A stretch of DNA of 8,568 bases from RGIG6904 sp024680835 (GTDB lineage Bacteria; Bacillota; Clostridia; Lachnospirales; Lachnospiraceae). A model generated the notes under the pieces. It did no database searches. It saw only the letters and a program-made list of their open reading frames with translations, and was not told where the DNA came from. The stretch lies in NCBI GenBank assembly GCA_024680835.1, contig JAILBP010000107.1:1-8568 (forward strand), in the 5' to 3' direction. The position numbers and the translations under genes are program-made. Below are positions 1-6,805 of the stretch, piece after piece; positions within the stretch are counted from its first letter, which is position 1, and each line of letters begins with the position of its first letter.

Positions 1-3
1 CAT

Positions 4-46
4 AACAGCCTGACACGGATATGTAAAGGATCCGGGTCAGGCTGTT
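4..46. repeat. Long inverted repeat (17-nt arms)
   Basis: The arms AACAGCCTGACACGGAT (4-20) and ATCCGGGTCAGGCTGTT (30-46) pair over 17 positions with one mismatch (A15/G35) around a 9-base loop. Only three T's follow on the + strand and no T run follows on the - strand, so it is not a classical intrinsic terminator by itself. It sits directly before a second hairpin that does have a T run. It may be the first half of a tandem terminator for a gene left of the window, or part of a structured RNA. The pairing is seen in the sequence; the role is inferred. Confidence 0.75.
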
Positions 47-47
47 T

Positions 48-89
48 CGGCTAAAATAAGATTGCATCGAATTTTAGCCGGAGTTTTTT
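48..89 (+). terminator. Probable rho-independent terminator
   Basis: CGGCTAAAAT (48-57) pairs perfectly with ATTTTAGCCG (71-80) around a 13-base loop. GAG and a run of six T's (84-89) follow. This is the layout of an intrinsic terminator on the + strand. The upper half of the stem is only A-T pairs, and the T run starts three bases after the stem, so efficiency could be moderate. It would end transcription of a gene upstream of the window, or attenuate reading into the kinase gene that starts 150 bases later. Confidence 0.6.
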
Positions 90-113
90 GGCTTATATCA
101 TGCAAAAGCCAAA
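87..113. repeat. Hairpin overlapping the terminator T run
   Basis: TTTGGCTT (87-94) pairs with AAGCCAAA (106-113), giving eight base pairs around an 11-base loop. Its left arm uses the last three T's of the preceding terminator's T run, so the two structures touch. A further short hairpin, CCCG-GTGT-CGGG, lies at 132-143. No known riboswitch consensus was recognised here. Confidence 0.55.
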
Positions 114-169
114 CCCTGCCACTGCTTAATACCCGGTGTCGGGAAGGCGTTGCATGTACAGGCAAAAAA

Positions 170-198
170 TTTACACAGATATACGTAACAGATACAAC
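170..198 (+). promoter_or_regulatory. Possible SigA promoter for the kinase gene
   Basis: TTTACA (170-175; five of six matches to TTGACA) is followed after 17 bases by TACAAC (193-198; four of six matches to TATAAT). It lies between the hairpin cluster and the kinase start, with about 40 bases of leader. The spacing is ideal but the -10 box is weak, so this is only a candidate. Confidence 0.35.
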
Positions 199-223
199 AA
201 CCGGATCAAGTCTTTTTTGCAGC

Positions 224-229
224 AGGGGG
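224..229 (+). promoter_or_regulatory. Ribosome binding site of the kinase gene
   Basis: AGGGGG lies 10 bases before the ATG at 240 and supports that start. A second purine run (AGGG, 236-239) directly abuts the ATG and is too close to act as a Shine-Dalgarno site. Confidence 0.6.
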
Positions 230-239
230 CGGTTTAGGG

Positions 240-2705
240 ATGATTCAGAAAACATACAGACTGGATAGTATAGATGATATAGGGAAGATTGCCGGGGAGA
301 TACGCGGTGCTCAGATACCGGCGGCTGATTCGGGAAGACTGCTGCTGGCATGGGCGCAGGTCTGGGACAAGGATGAGGTCGCTGCCTTCGCGCATGAGCT
401 GGCGGAGCGGTTCCCGGAATTTATCATAGCAGGCTCAAACTGTCACAGTATAGAGGATATACTGGATAACGATCTGAGCGGGGGTAGCGGGAAAAAAGAA
501 TATATACTGTCATTCCTGTTTTTTGAGAGCTCACAGGTGTCTTTGCATGCCATAAGACACGGCTTTCGCGAGGAGGAAAGGGAAGGGCGCGAGCTAAGGG
601 ACATCATACTGGCTTCGGGGTCTGCCAAGGGTGTTTTTTTGATACCGCCGGACTATTACAGCTCAACGGAGCAAATCCTGAGAGAGCTGAAGGATATTCG
701 CGGGATTCCCATATTCGGTATCAAAACCTCACTTCATGCCGGATATTGCAGCTTCGGTCATACTCCGGGCGGCGGAATGCTGAGGGACTGCCTTCTCGCT
801 CTTATATTCTGCGGTGATCCCTTGGAGGTGAGAGTGCGGTACAACCTGGGGTGGACTCCTGTGGGAAAGGTTATGACCGTGACAAAGGAGGAGAACCCCT
901 TCTTTGTGGATGAGATAGACGGACGCCCGGCATCCTGCGTTTACAACAAATATCTCGGATTGACAGATGCGCAGATAATCCCGCAAAATCTCAGCGAATT
1001 TCCGCTGATAATCGAAAGAAACGGGGTAAGGGTATCGCGTATCGGGATCTCCGGTCCGAAGCCGGGACAGCTTATATTCGGCGCTCCGGTGTATCTAAAT
1101 GACAGGATAAGCCTAAGCTACGGAAATCCTGATGACCTGTTTGCCGAGGTCAGGGGAGATGTTGAAGATATAACGGCATTTGGCGCGCAGGCAGGGCTTC
1201 TGATAGTGTGTGCAAACAGAGTGATGCTGTTAAAGGAGCGTGAGTCGGAGGAGATAGAGCTGTACAGAAGCCGGGTAAAGGAACTGGTGTCTGTTTACGG
1301 ATATGGTGAGCTGTTCTACCTTGACGGATGCGGCGGTGAGTTAAACAGCGCGCTGGTTTCAGTGGCTTTCAGGGAAAACGGAGCCGGCGGCAGCAGGCGT
1401 GAGGCCGAAAACATACAGGATACTCCCGTACATCAGGCTGCTCCTGTAACGGCGGAGGGGCTGATAGTGCCTTTCAGAGACCGGTTTTCAAGGCTGTTCA
1501 AGGAAATGTCGGGGGATCTGATCCGTGCGTTGCAGGATGCGGAGGATGCAAACAGGGCAAAGTCAGTCTTTTATTCCACTGTGTCACATGAGATCCGGAC
1601 GCCGCTCAATGCCATACTGGGCATGAACGAGATGATCATAAGAGAGTGCGGCACCGGGAACGTCAGGGAATACGCGGCGAATATCAGGAACTACGGAAGG
1701 CTTTTGCAGCAACTGATCAATGACATACTGGACACGGAAAAGATAGAGGCGGGCAAAATGGAGATAGTTCCGGTGGATTATAATGTCCGCGAGGTCATGG
1801 ATGAGCTGGCGGGGATGATAGAATACGCCGCGCGGGAAAAGGGGCTTGATTTCAGATATCTGCCGGATGACAAGGCGCCTATCGCGCTGAAGGGAGATGA
1901 GAAAAGGATACGCCAGTGCATACTGAACCTGCTCAGCAACGCGGTCAAGTATACCATGCATGGCGAGGTTGTGTTCAGGGTCAGATCACATTATATAGAT
2001 GAAGACAACGTCGCGCTCAATATCAGCGTCAGGGATTCAGGAATAGGAATAAAAAAAGAGGACATAGAAAGCCTCACCAGACCATTTGAAAGAGTTGACA
2101 GGACCAGAAATTACGGCGTTGAAGGAACCGGCCTCGGTCTTAATATAGTAAACAGGCTGTTATCGCTGATGGACTCAAAGCTTGGCATCAAAAGCACCTA
2201 CGGGCAGGGCTCCGAGTTTTATTTCACCGTGATACAGCAGGTGCCGGAAAATCCCGGTAAAAGCAGCATGCCCACAAGCCGTGCTACGGCAGATGCTGAT
2301 GGGGGAGAGCTTGTGACGAGGGACGCGAGGATACTCATAGTGGATGATGCGCACATTAATCTGCATCTTATAGGTCTGCTGCTGAAAGACAGCCGGATAG
2401 AGACAGACACGGCTGCTGACGGCTTCGCAGCCGTGGAAATGGCTGAAAAAAAGAAATATGACATCATATTTTTGGACCGCAGGATGCCGGGGATAGATGG
2501 AGCTGAGACGCTCAGGAGGATCCGGGCTGACGGCAGGGGACTGAATTCAGATTCTGTTTTCATCCTGCTTACGGCAGACGATGGGGATGACATCCGGGAT
2601 GCCGCTATCGGGGAGGGCTTTTCAGACCATTTGTCAAAACCATTCAGACCCTCCATGCTGGAGAATATCATCAGAAAATATCTTCCGGAGGAGAAGCTAT
2701 GCTGA
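240..2705 (+). CDS. FIST-domain hybrid sensor histidine kinase with receiver domain
   Basis: This 821-residue protein has no signal peptide or membrane segment and should be cytoplasmic. Residues about 20-383 resemble a FIST_N/FIST_C sensory module: G204-W205 and a following VTKEE stretch, the D227-G228-R-P-A turn, and FGAQAG (314-319) then LIVCANR (321-327). The FIST family is thought to bind small ligands such as amino acids. A short linker and a helix (about 420-447) lead into HisKA with the phosphoacceptor H450 in SHEIRTPLN. HATPase_c follows, with N563/N567 in the N box, DSGIG from D599 and GTGLGL at 629-634. The C-terminal receiver (about 697-815) has acidic pair D702-D703, phosphoacceptor D746 in DRRMP, T778 and K800, so both halves look active. 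There is no output domain; signal must pass to an HPt protein or another regulator not seen here. The kinase and receiver assignments are firm; the FIST assignment rests on motif recognition. Confidence 0.9.
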   Translation: MIQKTYRLDSIDDIGKIAGEIRGAQIPAADSGRLLLAWAQVWDKDEVAAFAHELAERFPEFIIAGSNCHSIEDILDNDLSGGSGKKEYILSFLFFESSQVSLHAIRHGFREEEREGRELRDIILASGSAKGVFLIPPDYYSSTEQILRELKDIRGIPIFGIKTSLHAGYCSFGHTPGGGMLRDCLLALIFCGDPLEVRVRYNLGWTPVGKVMTVTKEENPFFVDEIDGRPASCVYNKYLGLTDAQIIPQNLSEFPLIIERNGVRVSRIGISGPKPGQLIFGAPVYLNDRISLSYGNPDDLFAEVRGDVEDITAFGAQAGLLIVCANRVMLLKERESEEIELYRSRVKELVSVYGYGELFYLDGCGGELNSALVSVAFRENGAGGSRREAENIQDTPVHQAAPVTAEGLIVPFRDRFSRLFKEMSGDLIRALQDAEDANRAKSVFYSTVSHEIRTPLNAILGMNEMIIRECGTGNVREYAANIRNYGRLLQQLINDILDTEKIEAGKMEIVPVDYNVREVMDELAGMIEYAAREKGLDFRYLPDDKAPIALKGDEKRIRQCILNLLSNAVKYTMHGEVVFRVRSHYIDEDNVALNISVRDSGIGIKKEDIESLTRPFERVDRTRNYGVEGTGLGLNIVNRLLSLMDSKLGIKSTYGQGSEFYFTVIQQVPENPGKSSMPTSRATADADGGELVTRDARILIVDDAHINLHLIGLLLKDSRIETDTAADGFAAVEMAEKKKYDIIFLDRRMPGIDGAETLRRIRADGRGLNSDSVFILLTADDGDDIRDAAIGEGFSDHLSKPFRPSMLENIIRKYLPEEKLC

Positions 2706-2728
2706 TCAAACAAAGACCGGGCGCTTTT

Positions 2729-2757
2729 TTGACAAATAAAAGGGAATGTGGTACAAT
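2729..2757 (+). promoter_or_regulatory. Near-consensus extended -10 SigA promoter
   Basis: TTGACA (2729-2734, perfect -35) is separated by exactly 17 bases from TACAAT (2752-2757, five of six matches). The bases TGG before it (2749-2751) provide an extended -10 TGN element. The -35 box starts 24 bases after the kinase stop codon, so the promoter lies wholly in the gap between genes. It should drive the CAP-domain gene and probably the three genes after it. The predicted transcript leader is about 30 bases. No operator repeat was recognised around it. Confidence 0.85.
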
Positions 2758-2777
2758 AAAATATATATTTTGTGAAT

Positions 2778-2786
2778 AAGGGGAGG
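2778..2786 (+). promoter_or_regulatory. Strong ribosome binding site of the CAP-domain gene
   Basis: AAGGGGAGG ends 10 bases before the ATG at 2797. It is purine-rich with a GGAGG core, and it fixes the start so that a signal peptide begins at residue 1. Confidence 0.75.
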
Positions 2787-2796
2787 CAAGATCAAC

Positions 2797-3438
2797 ATGC
2801 ATAAAAATAGTACATTCAAAAAGCTGGCAACATTGATAATGATATGCGCGGTTGCTGTTACGACAGTGTTCAGTATTCCCGCACAGGCAGCGGAGACACA
2901 GACTTACACGGTTACCGGTAAATTCCACCAGACCGATGCCAGATCAATGTTAAAGAAGGTCAATAAGTTCAGGACAGGAAAAGAAGCATGGTATTATGAC
3001 GAACAGGGCTCAAAGTTGAAATTTGACAGCCTGAAGAAATACACCTACGACTATGAGCTTGAAAAGATAGCTATGCAGAGAGCTATGGAGATATCGGTTT
3101 TATTCAGCCACACGAGACCGAACGGCGAGTCATGTTTTTCTCTCTATCCACAGTCAACGTACAACATGATAGGCGAAAATATTGCCATGGGTACAGGGTC
3201 TTATATGACGGTTGATGCTGCATTTGAAATGTGGCAGGAGAACGATTACGGATACGAGGGACAGGGTCACCGCAGAAATATGCTGTCCGATGGTTTCAGC
3301 TGTATCGGTATTGCCTGCTTTGAGATCAACGGGGACAAATACTGGGTTCAGGAATTCGGAAATCCCAACAGCGGAGCAAAAAAGACGAAAGCCTGCAACA
3401 AGACTAAGACAAAAAAGATCAAATATGTAAAGCAGTAA
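2797..3438 (+). CDS. Secreted CAP/SCP-domain protein
   Basis: This 213-residue protein has a clear Sec signal peptide: basic residues at 3-9, a hydrophobic core at about 10-27, and an AQA|A cleavage site after A31. The mature part is a CAP (SCP/PR-1-like, PF00188) domain. Its signature motifs are the E98 region followed by FSHTRPNG with H105, GENIA with E127, GHRRNML with H158, and WVQEFG at 183-188. H105, E127, H158 and probably E98 match the His/Glu set that lines the CAP cavity. Bacterial CAP proteins are widespread and mostly of unknown role; binding of small ligands or metal, or acting at the cell wall, has been proposed for relatives. A lysine-rich tail (194-213) follows the domain. Cysteines at 113, 169, 174 and 200 could form disulfides outside the cell. 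It is first in the transcription unit, ahead of membrane glycan genes. Family is confident; function unknown. Confidence 0.9.
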   Translation: MHKNSTFKKLATLIMICAVAVTTVFSIPAQAAETQTYTVTGKFHQTDARSMLKKVNKFRTGKEAWYYDEQGSKLKFDSLKKYTYDYELEKIAMQRAMEISVLFSHTRPNGESCFSLYPQSTYNMIGENIAMGTGSYMTVDAAFEMWQENDYGYEGQGHRRNMLSDGFSCIGIACFEINGDKYWVQEFGNPNSGAKKTKACNKTKTKKIKYVKQ

Positions 3439-3462
3439 AAGGTTTTGAAGATTTAATAGAAC

Positions 3463-3466
3463 GGAG
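3463..3466 (+). promoter_or_regulatory. Ribosome binding site deciding between two ATGs
   Basis: GGAG lies nine bases before the ATG at 3476 but only four bases before an out-of-frame ATG at 3471. The spacing favours 3476. The same MGQAK opening in the next gene confirms that choice. Confidence 0.6.
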
Positions 3467-3475
3467 TTTCATGCT

Positions 3476-5167
3476 ATGGGTCAGGCAAAAAGAGCCAGAA
3501 GCGGAATAGCTAATAATATCGGTATCAATTGGAAAGCCATTATGCAATGGCTTTCCTTTGCGTATATTACATACATCGTAGTAGTTTTCTGCCTTGTATG
3601 TCCCAAAGGTTACATAGAGTATGACATACTTAAGAGCAGGATGTTCTGGATCCCGTCTCTTGTGTTTGCTTTGTGTGAGGTTATCCTTTGGGCGGTTTCA
3701 TTGGACAGACCGGATCATTTTAAGGTCGGTTACAGAGAAAAAAAAGACAAGATAGATTTTGTTATGTTTGCCATATTGGCGGTTTGGGCTGTCAGTACTC
3801 TTATAAGCTCGGATCGCACAATGGCTGTTTTTGGTGATAATTACAGATATCAGGGATTTCTGTATTTCGGACTCGCTCTTGCGGCGATGTTTTTGATGAG
3901 CCACATCGGAGGTTGGAATAAGGTCAGTACCGGCATACTCATGGTGGTACTGGCTGTTATTTATGTATGGCAGATGCTCAATTACTTTGGTATAGTCCCC
4001 TTTGACTGGCAGATGAACAGACAGTATCCGTTACTGGTGGCTTGTCTTGCCAACATTGACCAGAATTCGGCCTTTGACGGAGTGGCGATAGCAGCGGGAA
4101 CAGCGGCATTTGTTTTCTGTAAAAACAAGATCATCAAAATATTGTGGGGCGTGATCAATGTTTTATGCGTCATGGGAGCCATCACAACACGAAGCGATAG
4201 TTTCTTCCTCGGTCTGGCCATAGGAACGGTCATAATAGTCGGTTACAGTCTGAAACATGCGGAATACATACGCAGCACAGCTGTCGCCATGGCATTGTAT
4301 CTGGTGGGAATACTGCTGATCCGGTTTTTGGATTCGCGATACGGATACAGAGCTATCTTTTCAATCTACTATCAGAGCGCGGGCTCGACATTGATATGTT
4401 CGGAACATACCATAAAAATACTGGCGTGCCTGGTGGTTGCGTTTGCTGTGATCTCTGTTTTTTATCCCATGCTTCCCAAAAAGGTGTTTAAGTTCGTTCA
4501 TATTGCGTACCTTGTTTTGATGGGAGGCGGCGCAGCCGCTGCTGCAGTTTATTTTACAAAGCTCTACTTTTCGGAATCGCAGAGCGAGCTGGCGTTGTTT
4601 GTAAGAGAGGCTTTTGCTTCCCGTGCGCCGATCTGGAAGTACTCATTTATAAATATGGGATATCAGGATACGGCACACCGTCTGTTCGGTGTCGGATTCG
4701 GTAATTTCAACCGCATTATGGACCGGTACAGTTCTGTGGTTTATACCATAAGGGAGTATGCCGAGCTTGCCGATGCTCATAATCTTTTTATCGACATGTA
4801 TGTTGCTACCGGTATAGTGGGAGCTGTCGCGTGGATCGTTTTGCTGATATGTATCATAATAAAACTCAGAAGAGCTGCATCTCATTATCCGTGGGCTATG
4901 GTGGGTGTGATGCTGATGGCCGGTTTTATCACAACCGGTCTTGTAAATACCAGTCTTATCATCGTAACACCCTGGGTGTACATCGGAGTGGGAGCTATGC
5001 TGTATCAGGTGAGACTCAATGACAGAACGGACTCCGGGATTGAGACTGTTGAAGAAAAAACCGAAGAGCCGGTAACGGAAAAAGCCGGTATCGATAAGAT
5101 GGAGTGGGCGGAGGTAAAACCCCAAAAGAGCAGTAAGTCCAAGGCTGGAAAGAGAAGAAAAAGATAA
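3476..5167 (+). CDS. O-antigen ligase/polymerase-like membrane protein (Wzy_C-like), copy 1
   Basis: This 563-residue multi-pass protein has roughly 12-14 hydrophobic segments between residues 25 and 510. Its pattern is that of the O-antigen ligase/Wzy superfamily (PF04932-like). GDNYRYQG (120-127) matches the family's early loop motif. After a cluster of membrane helices, a large loop carries SRAPIW (382-387) and LFGVGFGNF, then DAHNLFIDMYVATGIVG (from D433, with H435-N436). In the family, an Arg and a His in such loops are needed for transfer of a lipid-linked glycan. The likely role is polymerising or transferring a glycan from an undecaprenyl carrier at the outer membrane face. A short basic N-terminus opens with MGQAK. 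A charged 50-residue C-terminal tail (514-563) ends in KRRKR. It is a paralog of the next gene, 31 bases on, and follows the CAP gene by 37 bases. Ligase and polymerase cannot be told apart from sequence alone. Confidence 0.82.
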   Translation: MGQAKRARSGIANNIGINWKAIMQWLSFAYITYIVVVFCLVCPKGYIEYDILKSRMFWIPSLVFALCEVILWAVSLDRPDHFKVGYREKKDKIDFVMFAILAVWAVSTLISSDRTMAVFGDNYRYQGFLYFGLALAAMFLMSHIGGWNKVSTGILMVVLAVIYVWQMLNYFGIVPFDWQMNRQYPLLVACLANIDQNSAFDGVAIAAGTAAFVFCKNKIIKILWGVINVLCVMGAITTRSDSFFLGLAIGTVIIVGYSLKHAEYIRSTAVAMALYLVGILLIRFLDSRYGYRAIFSIYYQSAGSTLICSEHTIKILACLVVAFAVISVFYPMLPKKVFKFVHIAYLVLMGGGAAAAAVYFTKLYFSESQSELALFVREAFASRAPIWKYSFINMGYQDTAHRLFGVGFGNFNRIMDRYSSVVYTIREYAELADAHNLFIDMYVATGIVGAVAWIVLLICIIIKLRRAASHYPWAMVGVMLMAGFITTGLVNTSLIIVTPWVYIGVGAMLYQVRLNDRTDSGIETVEEKTEEPVTEKAGIDKMEWAEVKPQKSSKSKAGKRRKR

Positions 5168-5183
5168 GCATTAATCTATACAA

Positions 5184-5190
5184 AGAAGGA
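5184..5190 (+). promoter_or_regulatory. Ribosome binding site of Wzy_C-like copy 2
   Basis: AGAAGGA ends eight bases before the ATG at 5199, which is normal Shine-Dalgarno spacing. Confidence 0.6.
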
Positions 5191-5198
5191 AACATATC

Positions 5199-6794
5199 AT
5201 GGGTCAGGCGAAGATTAAGGGATCAAAAACAAGCGCAAAGAGTACAGGTACCGGCAAAAAAACCACCGGAAAGACAGGCAAGTGGACAGGGTATACTCAG
5301 TGGTTTTGTTCCCTGTTTTTGATGTATATGTCGGTAATATATGTGCTGGTGTGTTACAAGGGGTACGTACAATATGACGTTTATAAGCGTAACATCCTGC
5401 TGGCCGGAGGTCTTGTGTTTGTAGTCGGTGCAGTGATGATGTGGTTTATGTGTCTGGAGGACAGGGTCCATCCGCACTTTGATTACAGCCTTAACGTTAA
5501 TAAGATCGACTTTTTGATATACTGTGTTTTTCTGGTGTGGGGAGTGAGCTTCCTGCTCTGTGATGATAAAAACAGCGGATTTTGGGGAGACACATACAGG
5601 ATGACGGGATTGTCGTTTATCGGTATTTCAATGCTGATCCTGTTTCTGATGAGTTATCTCAGCGATTGGAAAAAGATCAATACATACGTATGTATGTGTG
5701 TATTGGCGATCGTGTTTGTATGGCAGCTTTTAAATCTTTTCGGTGTATGTCCCGGAAACTGGCAGTTTGACGGCACATATCCGAATCTTGTGGCTTGTCT
5801 CGCCAATATAGACCAGAACGGTATGTTTGACGGTATTGCTATCGGTGTGCTGACAGCTGCATTTGTATTCACGGACCGGGATGAGCATAAAAAGGAAAAG
5901 ATCGTTTACGGTGCTTTGATAGTGCTCTGCATGGCTGCAGGTATCTCTGTCAGGTCTGATACGTTCTTTTTCGGAGTTGCTGCCTCTGCGCTGATCATGG
6001 TGGGTTACACCATAAGGCACAGGGAGTATATGTTCTCCAATGCGTTAGCTATGGCGCTGTATTATGTGGGTATCATATTCATGCTGGTACTGGGTTCTGT
6101 TTTCGAATCGAGCCTTGGACTTTCGTTTATGGAAAGCAGCGGCGCAGGATTTATATATCAGATCCCGTCGCTGATCGCTCTTGGCGTCGTGGTCATAGCG
6201 TATCTCATTTTATCGTTTTATTCGTCAAAGGCACCGGAAAAGCTGTTAAAAATCTTGCATGTAGTGTATATAGCCCTGATCATCGTGGTATTGGCAGCAG
6301 GTGCGGTGGCTGTAGCGATACTGTACAATTCTCATTCGCAAAATGAGCTGGTGCTGACATTAGTCGGCGGTTTCAAAAGCCGTTTTGAGATCATAGACAT
6401 AACATGGGATACATTTGTGGCACAGGATATAGTCACAAAGATGTTCGGAGTCGGATTCAACAATTACAGCAGAGTAATATATACGGTTCGTCCCGATACT
6501 TTGGAGCTGATGGACGGAAATATATTGGCGGATTCACATAATGTGTTCTTTGACATGCTGTTAGCGCATGGTATCGTGGGAAATATGGCATATTTTTCTT
6601 TCCTGATCGCATGCCTTACGGAAATGCGAAAGGCTGCATCAAAAAATCCCTTTATCATGATAGGTATCCTGGTGATAGCGGGATATCTTGCGACCGGTCT
6701 CATTAATTCCAATTTGATCGTAGTGACACCTTGTGTTCTGACAGCGATAGGTGTTGTGCTGAAAAAGGTCAGGGAAATAAATGTTGAAGCTTAG
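5199..6794 (+). CDS. O-antigen ligase/polymerase-like membrane protein (Wzy_C-like), copy 2
   Basis: This 531-residue multi-pass protein is a tandem paralog of the preceding gene. Shared landmarks in the same order are the MGQAK start, GDTYRMTG (130-137), the ACLANIDQN block (N203 to N207), SRFE with R395, FGVGFNNY, and ADSHNVFFDM with H447-N448. In the block at 194-224 a hand count gives 24 of 31 residues identical to residues 184-214 of copy 1. The N-terminus is longer and rich in Lys, Thr and Gly before the first membrane helix near residue 33. The protein ends just after the last helix and lacks the 50-residue tail of copy 1. The expected role is transfer or polymerisation of a lipid-linked glycan on the outer face of the membrane. 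A split of labour with copy 1 (polymerase versus ligase, or two substrates) is possible but not shown. The exporter gene follows after 11 bases. Confidence 0.82.
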   Translation: MGQAKIKGSKTSAKSTGTGKKTTGKTGKWTGYTQWFCSLFLMYMSVIYVLVCYKGYVQYDVYKRNILLAGGLVFVVGAVMMWFMCLEDRVHPHFDYSLNVNKIDFLIYCVFLVWGVSFLLCDDKNSGFWGDTYRMTGLSFIGISMLILFLMSYLSDWKKINTYVCMCVLAIVFVWQLLNLFGVCPGNWQFDGTYPNLVACLANIDQNGMFDGIAIGVLTAAFVFTDRDEHKKEKIVYGALIVLCMAAGISVRSDTFFFGVAASALIMVGYTIRHREYMFSNALAMALYYVGIIFMLVLGSVFESSLGLSFMESSGAGFIYQIPSLIALGVVVIAYLILSFYSSKAPEKLLKILHVVYIALIIVVLAAGAVAVAILYNSHSQNELVLTLVGGFKSRFEIIDITWDTFVAQDIVTKMFGVGFNNYSRVIYTVRPDTLELMDGNILADSHNVFFDMLLAHGIVGNMAYFSFLIACLTEMRKAASKNPFIMIGILVIAGYLATGLINSNLIVVTPCVLTAIGVVLKKVREINVEA

Positions 6795-6805
6795 CAGGTG
6801 CTGTT

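Noticed and set aside
1..50. Integron attC-like site, because the inverted repeat begins AAC and ends GTT
   Set aside because: The flanking bases do not fit RYYYAAC/GTTRRRY, and no integrase or cassette gene is present.
90..165. Possible riboswitch (cobalamin or c-di-GMP type)
   Set aside because: Short pieces such as GCAAAAGCC and CCTGCC recall parts of known consensus sequences, but the remaining conserved blocks and their order are missing.
37..351. Minus-strand open frame of 104 codons over the left edge
   Set aside because: It runs through the hairpin cluster and into the kinase start, resembles no known protein, and has no convincing ribosome binding site. It is best seen as a by-product of structured non-coding DNA.
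2219..2713. Minus-strand open frame of 164 codons opposite the receiver domain
   Set aside because: It is antisense to a well-supported receiver domain with all key residues, and its Ser-rich composition is typical of a shadow frame.
2709..2731. Terminator after the kinase gene, suggested by the T run at 2725-2730
   Set aside because: No stable stem precedes the T run, and the last two T's form part of the -35 box of the next promoter.
3212..3430. Second + strand frame of 72 codons inside the CAP gene
   Set aside because: It overlaps the conserved GHRRNML and WVQEFG region in another frame and has no similarity or start signal of its own.
5241..5284. P-loop-like GTGKKTTGKTG stretch at the N-terminus of Wzy_C-like copy 2
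   Set aside because: It is a Lys/Thr/Gly-rich low-complexity cytoplasmic tail before the first membrane helix, with no nucleotide-binding fold around it.
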